This document shows positions 18,270-24,474 of a stretch of DNA of 64,000 nucleotides, one piece after another (the first letter of the stretch is position 1; the number at the start of each line of letters is the position of its first letter). Origin of the DNA: Candidatus Hebobacterum abditum (GTDB lineage Bacteria > Armatimonadota > Hebobacteria > Hebobacterales > Hebobacteraceae); the NCBI GenBank assembly GCA_029821875.1, contig JALGXW010000013.1, positions 1 to 64,000 on the forward strand. Direction: 5' to 3'. The translations under genes were made by a program, and so were the position numbers. The notes beneath the pieces were generated by a model. The model had not been told where the DNA came from and did no database searches. It was given only the letters and a program-made list of their open reading frames with translations.

Positions 18270-18998
18270 ATGGAGATAGATCGTGACGAATGCGTCGGCT
18301 GCGGCCGGTGCATTCCCTATTGTCCGGTAGGGGCAATCACCATGGAGGGCGACGTCTCGCGGGTCGACCTTGACGAGTGCGTCGAGTGCGGGAACTGCCG
18401 TCGCAGCGCGGACTGCCCCACCGATGCGATCTACCAGCAAGAGCTTGTCTACCCGCGCACGGTTCGGAGCCTGATGAGCGATGTCCTGACCATCGCTGAG
18501 GAGTCGCAGATCTCGGGCCGGGGCACGGAGGAGATGAAGACCAACGAGGTGACCGGCCGGTTTCGTCTGGGCGAGGCCGGAGTCGCCATCGAAGTGGGCC
18601 GTCCTTGCCTGGGAGCTCGCCTCTATGACGTAGAGAAGATCGCGCAGGCCGTCGCCAAGATCGGAGTCACCTTCGAGCCGCAGAACCCGGTGACCAGCAT
18701 GATGGCCGACACCTCAACCGGCAAGTTCAAGGAAGACCTCCTCAATGAGAAGGTCCTTTCGGCCATTATCGAGTTCAGCGTGAAGCTTGAGCAGCTTCCC
18801 AGAGTCTTCGAGCTCCTGAGGGATGTTGCCGGGAAGATCGAGACCGTCTTCAGCCTCGACCTGGCCACCAAGATCGCGCCAGACGGCTCCGTGCCGACCG
18901 ACCCCTATGTGGCGCAGGCGGGCCTCCGGGTCGCCCCCAACGGGAAGACCAACGTCGGCCTTGGGCGCCCCCTGTTCGAAGGGAGAAGCGGCAGATGA
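18270..18998 (+). CDS. Two-[4Fe-4S] ferredoxin-domain protein
   Basis: The 242-residue protein opens with two ferredoxin motifs: CVGCGRCIPYCPVGAI and CVECGNCRRSADCPTDAI. The second has a longer gap between its third and fourth Cys. After residue 60 is a roughly 180-residue domain I do not recognise, with segments such as EVGRPCLGARLYDVEK. The tracked GTG is ten codons upstream, but AAAGGAG precedes the ATG at 18270, which is taken as the start. Its stop overlaps the next start (ATGA), so the two are translationally coupled. It is likely an electron carrier or redox sensor for the operon of cyclase, epimerase and dehydrogenase genes that follows. Confidence 0.85.
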   Translation: MEIDRDECVGCGRCIPYCPVGAITMEGDVSRVDLDECVECGNCRRSADCPTDAIYQQELVYPRTVRSLMSDVLTIAEESQISGRGTEEMKTNEVTGRFRLGEAGVAIEVGRPCLGARLYDVEKIAQAVAKIGVTFEPQNPVTSMMADTSTGKFKEDLLNEKVLSAIIEFSVKLEQLPRVFELLRDVAGKIETVFSLDLATKIAPDGSVPTDPYVAQAGLRVAPNGKTNVGLGRPLFEGRSGR

Positions 18999-19639
18999 CA
19001 CACACCTTGCATCGTATGGGTTCGGCGCAGTCGCTCTCGGAGGACCTCGTGCTGCTTATAATGCCTTCGAAGGACATAAACCACGAAGGGTCGGCGCCCA
19101 AGCTGCGCAGGTTCTTCGAGCTGGCCCTCGAGAACGGCGCCATCAAGATCGGAGACTGCCGCTCCGGGAACGAGTACTATCAAGGCGGCGTGACTGAGAT
19201 GATGTCGAACGTGCAGGATCGCGCCGTCATCCACGCCGTCTTCAAAGACGAGACAGCCCTGGTCTCTATGCTCAGGGCGCTGAAGCAAGAGGATCTGGGA
19301 CTCTCGGTTGTGGTCTCAGGGCTGTTCGATAGCGTGGGGAAGTGCTGTCGGGAGGCCGGTCTCGAGAAGCACACCGTCAATCAATCTCTGGGCCGCTGGG
19401 GCCGTGTCGATGGACTCCCGCGTGGACCAGTGCTTGAGATCAACACCATGTGCGGCCATGGGATGGTCACGGTGGGCCGAATCAACCAGATCACCGATGA
19501 GATCAAGACAGGACGCATGACGGCCGAAGAAGGCGCGGAGGAGCTCTTCAAGCCTTGCATGTGCGGCATCTTCAACCCGCACAGAGCGGCCAAGCTGCTG
19601 AGGGTCTTGACCGGCCAGGCGCCACCCGCTGGAACGTGA
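18995..19639 (+). CDS. Cys-containing protein of unknown function, partner of the ferredoxin gene
   Basis: I do not recognise this 214-residue protein. It is soluble, with a mixed alpha/beta look: VLLIMPSKDINHEGSAPKL near the start, LSVVVSGLFDSVGKCCREAGL in the middle and NTMCGHGMVTVGRIN near residue 150. It ends with FKPCMCGIFNPHRAA. The CGHG and CMCG clusters could bind a metal or iron-sulfur cluster. The ATG overlaps the ferredoxin stop, a strong sign of coupled translation and joint function. The next gene starts 22 bases downstream. Confidence 0.7.
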   Translation: MTHTLHRMGSAQSLSEDLVLLIMPSKDINHEGSAPKLRRFFELALENGAIKIGDCRSGNEYYQGGVTEMMSNVQDRAVIHAVFKDETALVSMLRALKQEDLGLSVVVSGLFDSVGKCCREAGLEKHTVNQSLGRWGRVDGLPRGPVLEINTMCGHGMVTVGRINQITDEIKTGRMTAEEGAEELFKPCMCGIFNPHRAAKLLRVLTGQAPPAGT

Positions 19640-19660
19640 GATCGATAGGCGAGGAGAAAC

Positions 19661-20320
19661 ATGGCGATCATAGATCTCAGCATGACCGTACAGCCCACCT
19701 GGCGGTGGCCCGTCGAGATAGCTACCGACCTGGATTTCGACCGGGGCGATCCCTATCGGTCCACCTCCGCCCGGATGTCCATGCACGCGTTCACCCATGT
19801 GGACGCCCCCTTGCACGCTGAGCCCGGCCGTGAGAGCATCGATCGAGTGCCGGTGGACAGCCTCTGCGGTCCAGCGGCCGTGGTCGACCTGAGGCCGGTA
19901 ACGCCCAATCAGAAGATCGCGGTCGACCTACTGGAAGCACGCAGCGGCCATCTGCAGAAGGGCGACATTCTGATACTGAAGACATGCTGGGATCGGCAGA
20001 GAGAGCCCACCAGCAGGGAATTCTGGCTGGAGGCGCCATACCTACACGAGGAAGCTGCAGCTTGGCTGGCGGAACAGCCGGTCAAAGCGGTTGGATACGA
20101 CTTCCCCCAGGACTATGCGATCAGGGAGATCCCAGACAGGCATCCGCAGGTCCATGAGTTGTCAACACATGACCTGGTTCTGCGCAAGGGCATCTACATG
20201 ATCGAGTACCTCTGCAACCTCGATCGCGTCGAACAGGACCGAGCGACCATATACGCTCTTCCGCTGAAGGTCCTGGGGAGTGAGGGGGCCTGCGCGAGAG
20301 TGGTCGCGGTAACGGATTGA
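19661..20320 (+). CDS. Cyclase-family (kynurenine-formamidase-like) metal hydrolase
   Basis: The 219-residue protein carries MHAFTHVDAPLHAEPG at about residue 40, a variant of the HxGTHxDxPxH metal-binding motif of the cyclase family (PF04199), which includes kynurenine formamidases and isatin-type hydrolases. AVGYDFPQDYAIRE and the late HDLVLRKGIYMIEYLCNL stretch are also typical. It is expected to be cytoplasmic and Zn/Mn-dependent and to hydrolyse an amide or lactone; substrate unknown. A GGAG ribosome site precedes the ATG. It follows the ferredoxin and Cys-rich genes closely and is followed by a hairpin. Confidence 0.85.
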   Translation: MAIIDLSMTVQPTWRWPVEIATDLDFDRGDPYRSTSARMSMHAFTHVDAPLHAEPGRESIDRVPVDSLCGPAAVVDLRPVTPNQKIAVDLLEARSGHLQKGDILILKTCWDRQREPTSREFWLEAPYLHEEAAAWLAEQPVKAVGYDFPQDYAIREIPDRHPQVHELSTHDLVLRKGIYMIEYLCNLDRVEQDRATIYALPLKVLGSEGACARVVAVTD

Positions 20321-20322
20321 TT

Positions 20323-20339
20323 GAGCACTCTGAGTGCTC
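20323..20339 (+). terminator. Short hairpin after the cyclase-family gene
   Basis: GAGCACT pairs with AGTGCTC around a 3-base loop directly after the stop codon. No T-run follows, so it may be an attenuator or RNA end rather than a full terminator. Confidence 0.35.
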
Positions 20340-20467
20340 GGCATCCGGGAGCGGCGGCGCAGAGGTTTCGGCGCCTGGACCGATGATCCCGACCTGGCCT
20401 GGCTGAACGACTTCACAGACTGAGGTCTCAGAGCGGTGGTGCTACACCACAGAGGGAGCAGACTCCC

Positions 20468-21400
20468 ATGGCGATTCTGGTAACAGGAGGGCTGGGGCAC
20501 ATCGGCTCCTGGGTGTCCCATGAGATAGCTCGAGAAGGCATGACCGTTCTTGTCGCCGGCCGCGCCAAGCGGCGCCTCAGCTACTTGGACGGATTTGCGG
20601 ATCAGATCGAGTTCGTGTCCGCCGATGTGCTGGACTACGCCTCAGTCTGTCGCGTCTTCACGGAGCACGAAGGACGGATAGAAGGGATCATCCATGTTGC
20701 CGGCTTGATGGGCGGGCCGCATTTCGCAACAAGGCCTCAGCACCATATCCGGATCAACACGATGGGAACCGTCGATATGCTCGAGGCGGCTCGCACCTTC
20801 GGTGTTCAGCGATTCGTCTATGTAAGCTCTGGCGCCGTGTACGGGCCCAGAGATGATTCTCCTTCGGAAAGCGATCCCATGACACCCGGCGATCTGTACG
20901 GGGCCGCCAAGGCGAGCGCGGAGTTCTTCGGGCTTCAGTACGCGAATGAATTCGGCCTCGATTTTCGGGCGGTGCGAGTCTACTTCGCCTATGGGCCGGG
21001 GAGACTGCCGTCTGAACTCTATCCTCTGTACAACGCGATATTCGGATGCCTGGAGGGAAAGACGCGGGTGGAGCTGCCGGCCGGCTCCGGCCAAGCCGTG
21101 GACTTCACCTACGTGCGGGACATCGCCCGGGCAATTCTGATGGTGTATGCTGCGCCCACGTTGACGCACCGTCAATACAACGCAGCCAGCGGCGTGTGCT
21201 ACGGCCTGCCGGAGCTGATACAGGCGGTGGGTCGCATCGCCGGGAAGCGGGTCGAGGTGAGTATCGGTCCTGGCAAGATCATGCCCCGAGGTCCGAGCCT
21301 GGATAGCACGAGGTTGCGTGAAGAGCTCGGATTCGCACCTGACTACGACCTCGAAAGAGGGGTGCGTGAATACGTGGCGTGGATTGGAGAGGCGGGATGA
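20468..21400 (+). CDS. NAD-dependent epimerase/dehydratase (extended SDR)
   Basis: The 310-residue protein starts ILVTGGLGHIGSWVSHE, the TGxxGxxG NAD-binding motif. YVSSGAVYGP and YGAAKASAEFF provide the catalytic Ser/Thr and YxxxK (about residues 136-150). Length and motifs fit UDP-sugar epimerase-like extended short-chain dehydrogenases; the actual sugar or acyl substrate is unknown. An AGAGGGAG ribosome site precedes the ATG. The stop overlaps the next ATG (ATGA), so it is coupled with the beta-hydroxyacid dehydrogenase. Confidence 0.9.
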   Translation: MAILVTGGLGHIGSWVSHEIAREGMTVLVAGRAKRRLSYLDGFADQIEFVSADVLDYASVCRVFTEHEGRIEGIIHVAGLMGGPHFATRPQHHIRINTMGTVDMLEAARTFGVQRFVYVSSGAVYGPRDDSPSESDPMTPGDLYGAAKASAEFFGLQYANEFGLDFRAVRVYFAYGPGRLPSELYPLYNAIFGCLEGKTRVELPAGSGQAVDFTYVRDIARAILMVYAAPTLTHRQYNAASGVCYGLPELIQAVGRIAGKRVEVSIGPGKIMPRGPSLDSTRLREELGFAPDYDLERGVREYVAWIGEAG

Positions 21401-22287
21401 AGAAGAGGATAGGCATCATAGGCCTGGGGCGATGCGGGATGCCTGCGGCCCAGAAGTACCTTCAGAGCGGGTACGACGTTCTCGGATGCGATCGGCGTGC
21501 CGAGGCGATCGCGGAGCTCAAGGACAAGGGCGGGACGCCGGTGGAGAATCCTGCCCAGGCAGCGGCCGAAGCGGACACTGTCCTCGTCCTGGTGCTCAAC
21601 GACGAGCAGGTCATAGACGTAGTAACCGGCCCGGACGGGGTCCTGGCGGGGGCCACCATCGAGTCCACTGTGATCTGCATGAGCACAATCAACCGCGATA
21701 CCGTTCAATCTGTGGCCGACAGGTGCGCGGCGCGTCAGATCAGGTTTGTAGATAGCCCATTCACCGGCGGTCCCGCCCGTATTGCGGCCGGGACTCTGAC
21801 ACTTATGGCCGCGGCCTCGCCAGACGCGTTGGAGAGCGTCCGGCCGATTCTGGAGGTCATAGGCACGATCACAGTCGCGGGCGACACGCCGGGCATGGGC
21901 CAGGCCGTCAAGCACTGCAACCAACTCCTGGTGACGGCCATCCATGCGGCCACCATCGAGCTGATGACCCTGGCCGAGAGAAGCGGGGTAGATCCCCAAC
22001 TGGCTTGCGACGTCGCGGGAAGCGGCATTGGTGGCAACGACTACTTCCGCCTTCTCTCGAGGGCAATACTGGAGGAGACGACCTCGCCCGGGGGCATGGC
22101 TCAGCTCTGGAAGGATGTGAACATCGTGGTCAACTCGGGACGCCGATACAACTTGCCGCTTCTGGTCGCCACGGCAGCCTCTCACTACTTCAACATGGCG
22201 ATCTCTCAGGGCTTGGCCGAGGAAGACTCGGCACGCTTGATCGACGTCATGCGCAGGATGTCAGGACAGCAGGTGCTCGGAAGCTGA
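21397..22287 (+). CDS. Beta-hydroxyacid dehydrogenase (3-hydroxyisobutyrate dehydrogenase family)
   Basis: The 296-residue protein has an N-terminal Rossmann fold (GIIGLGRCGMPAAQKYL), the substrate loop FVDSPFTGGPARIAAGTLT and the catalytic Lys in GQAVKHCNQLL (about residue 173), all typical of 6-phosphogluconate/3-hydroxyisobutyrate-type dehydrogenases. It is likely cytoplasmic and NAD(P)-dependent, oxidising a 3-hydroxyacid or sugar acid. The tracked GTG lies six codons earlier inside the previous gene; ATG at 21397 overlaps the epimerase stop and has a GGAG ribosome site. Together with the epimerase this points to sugar-acid breakdown. Confidence 0.9.
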   Translation: MKKRIGIIGLGRCGMPAAQKYLQSGYDVLGCDRRAEAIAELKDKGGTPVENPAQAAAEADTVLVLVLNDEQVIDVVTGPDGVLAGATIESTVICMSTINRDTVQSVADRCAARQIRFVDSPFTGGPARIAAGTLTLMAAASPDALESVRPILEVIGTITVAGDTPGMGQAVKHCNQLLVTAIHAATIELMTLAERSGVDPQLACDVAGSGIGGNDYFRLLSRAILEETTSPGGMAQLWKDVNIVVNSGRRYNLPLLVATAASHYFNMAISQGLAEEDSARLIDVMRRMSGQQVLGS

Positions 22288-22343
22288 CGCAGCCCGGTTG
22301 CCACCTCGGGCCCCGGTCCGGGCCTCGTGGGTCCGCTGGTCGT

Positions 22344-22408
22344 TGTCGAGCGCCCATGAGACCGCTTTGAGGGCACTTTGGGGCACGGATGAGTTTCTGG
22401 ACAGCACG
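22344..22408 (+). repeat. 65-bp direct repeat, copy 1
   Basis: This 65-base segment (TGTCGAGCGCCC...GACAGCACG) recurs at 23848-23912 in the same orientation with two mismatches. The two copies flank the ankyrin and PadR genes. A shorter diverged match lies at about 43311. Confidence 0.85.
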
Positions 22409-22494
22409 CCATCAGCGATGAGTTCCCCTCGGCAGAACTCGAGGCGCCCGAGGTGTTTGGTCGTCGGCCTTGCCGCTCAACAACTGGCCTTCCC

Positions 22495-23412
22495 CTAGAG
22501 CGTGCCGCCATGCTCTCGCAGTAGTTCTTTCACCTGCTCTGTCTTTGCGACTTGGAGCGGTGTCATCTTCTCGTAGTGTGTCCTGGCGTTAACGTTAGCA
22601 CCGGCCGCCAACAGCAGTTCGACCACCCTAGCGTGGCCTCCAGCTGCAGCCCCGTGTAGAGTTGTCAAGCCGAGCCTGTCGCGGGACCCAACATATGCGC
22701 CATGGGTTAGCAGTATCCTCGCAACGTCCACATGGCCTCGACTCGCAGCTACGCGCAGTGCCGTAACGTCATCGCGGGCCCGCACCGCGTTGACATTCGC
22801 CCCATTGGCAAGGAGGAGCTTAACCATCTCCACATTGCCCGTCGCAGAGGCCCCCTGCAACGGTGGACATTGGTGGGTGAAGTCCTCCCCGACGTTGACC
22901 TCTGCTCCGTGAGCCAGCAGCACCCTCGCCGTTTGGACATCACCTCTGCGGGCCGCAAGTATCAGCGGTGCGTTCCCGTCCGCCGGAGTCGCGTTTGCGT
23001 CCGCACCCTTCGCGATAAGTGCCGCGACCTCATTGGCGCGGCCATTCTCGACCGCGTAATGCAAGGGTGCCCAATCACGCTTCTCGGCAGCATCCAGACG
23101 CCGGACCTGCACTACACCGGCTGTCACGAGCAGCGCCAGTCCCGTCCATATCGCCAATCGCTTGGCCATGTCATATCCTCCCATGCGATGCCGGTAGTTC
23201 GCCTTCGCAAGGTCTCGTGCTATCTCGTCCGGATCGCCGAGACTCTGCACCGCCAATGCCATGGCCCCCTCGCGACCGAGTCCAGTCTGCTGCATTCGTT
23301 CAACGTCGGCTTCGAGGTGGCTGCGCAGCTCTGTACAGATGTCCTCCGCCCGGCTCGGGTCAACATGCAGGGCGGCTCGTATCCTGGCAAGATGCTCCTC
23401 AAACTCAGGCAC
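22495..23412 (-). CDS. HAAS-like/ankyrin-repeat membrane protein
   Basis: Residues 1-70 (EEHLARIRAALHVDPSRAED, LGDPDEIARDLAKA) look like the HAAS/permease-prefix domain usually encoded beside PadR regulators. One membrane helix follows (AIWTGLALLVTAGVVQV, about 86-102). The remaining 200 residues form about six ankyrin repeats (GNAPLILAARRGDVQTARVL and similar), outside the membrane if the N-terminus is cytoplasmic. Its ATG overlaps the PadR stop by 8 bases, so the two are coupled. Most HAAS proteins carry transporter or unknown membrane parts, so ankyrin repeats here are unusual. Likely a PadR-linked sensor or partner. Confidence 0.85.
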   Translation of the reverse strand: MPEFEEHLARIRAALHVDPSRAEDICTELRSHLEADVERMQQTGLGREGAMALAVQSLGDPDEIARDLAKANYRHRMGGYDMAKRLAIWTGLALLVTAGVVQVRRLDAAEKRDWAPLHYAVENGRANEVAALIAKGADANATPADGNAPLILAARRGDVQTARVLLAHGAEVNVGEDFTHQCPPLQGASATGNVEMVKLLLANGANVNAVRARDDVTALRVAASRGHVDVARILLTHGAYVGSRDRLGLTTLHGAAAGGHARVVELLLAAGANVNARTHYEKMTPLQVAKTEQVKELLREHGGTL

Positions 23413-23743
23413 GGCTGGCCTCCAGGATCAGATCGAGCGCCCGCGCAAATCCCTTCCACTCGTCTCTCCGGCGGGCCAACTCCTGCTCCCCCTTGGCCTC
23501 GAGGGAGTAATACTTCCGACTCTGCGGCCGTTCCTCAACCGCCACCCACCGGCTTGCGAGAAAACCAGATGCCTCCAGTTCGTGCAGGAGCGGATACAGG
23601 GCCCCTTCGCCCAACTGGAAGTAGCCCTCGCTTCGGTCTCGCAGGTGCTGGATCATCTGGTAGCCGTACATCGGCTCGCTTTCCAGCAATCGCAGGATCA
23701 TGAGCCGGACGGTCCCTTTGACCAACTGAGCATCATGTGCCAT
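23405..23743 (-). CDS. PadR-family transcriptional regulator
   Basis: The 112-residue protein from MAHDAQLVKGTVRLMILRLL has the PadR winged helix: YGYQMIQHLRDRSEGYF, then GALYPLLHELEASGFLASRW, then SRKYYSLEAKGEQEL. The tracked ORF has 69 extra N-terminal codons with no family match that run through the 65-bp repeat, so ATG at 23743 (GAGGCAGG upstream) is chosen. PadR proteins usually repress their own operon and a linked membrane protein; here the overlapping ankyrin gene is that partner. Confidence 0.9.
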   Translation of the reverse strand: MAHDAQLVKGTVRLMILRLLESEPMYGYQMIQHLRDRSEGYFQLGEGALYPLLHELEASGFLASRWVAVEERPQSRKYYSLEAKGEQELARRRDEWKGFARALDLILEASRA

Positions 23744-23847
23744 TCTGGCCTGCCTCGGTATGCGGTATGCCTCAGTGTCTAAGGTATTATTCCACAAATC
23801 CTGGCGGTTTCGTGTCGGTGCTGAATAGCGATGGGACACGGTGCGCA

Positions 23848-23912
23848 TGTCGAGCGCCCGTGAGACCGCTTTGAGGGCACTTCGGGGCACGGATGAGTTT
23901 CTGGACAGCACG
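23848..23912 (+). repeat. 65-bp direct repeat, copy 2
   Basis: This matches 22344-22408 with 63 of 65 bases identical. It lies just upstream of the PadR gene and could contain part of its promoter region. Confidence 0.85.
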
Positions 23913-23946
23913 GCGCCTAATCGTTGCCTACCGCAACTCCTTCGGC

Positions 23947-24381
23947 TCACAGAGCAGTTGACAGGTAGTGCCCTGCGCTCACCAACAAGAAGAGCAGTAT
24001 CATCACGCCGCAGAGCGGAGTGATGATCTCAGAGGACTGGTGGAACGGCAGTTTGAGCGTCCGGTCCAGTCGCCAGGCCGCCAGCAGCCCGGCCGGCACA
24101 CCCCAGGCCACGACTCTGAGCACCACATTGAAGCCGGCCGCGAAGACGCCGCCGCCGAAGCTGAAGCCGAGCAGCGCGATGACGACCCACCACACGAGCC
24201 CCGCCACCGCTCCGATCTCGAGAGCCGCTCGGATCACCTGCGCGGAAGACGCGCGAATCCGCTGTTGGGACAGCATCCAGAACGCGCTCCCAAACCCAAT
24301 GCCCACGTAGACGACGAGAAGCCACAGTTCGGCCGACCGTCCATAGGCCATGGCTGCCCCTGTCCCCTCTGGAAACGACAC
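23947..24381 (-). CDS. Small multi-pass membrane protein, unknown
   Basis: The 144-residue protein has four likely membrane helices (WLLVVYVGIGFGSAFWML, AGLVWWVVIALLGFSF, VVLRVVAWGVPAGLLAA and CGVMILLFLLVSAGHYL). I do not recognise the family. The GTG start at 24381 has an AGGAG site seven bases upstream; an internal ATG at 24351 is less well placed. It is upstream of the PadR-ankyrin pair on the same strand, separated by a repeat copy. Confidence 0.65.
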   Translation of the reverse strand: MSFPEGTGAAMAYGRSAELWLLVVYVGIGFGSAFWMLSQQRIRASSAQVIRAALEIGAVAGLVWWVVIALLGFSFGGGVFAAGFNVVLRVVAWGVPAGLLAAWRLDRTLKLPFHQSSEIITPLCGVMILLFLLVSAGHYLSTAL

Positions 24382-24474
24382 CCAGATACTCCTGGGCGAT
24401 TTGCCTCAGCTCTGAGTGCCCCATGCGTGGATACGTGCCGACCTGTCTGAAGCTACGGGGGTCGGTGGGGGCCG

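Noticed and set aside
22344-23912. Composite transposon
   Set aside because: The flanking 65-bp repeats have no transposase or terminal inverted repeats, so only a repeat pair is claimed.
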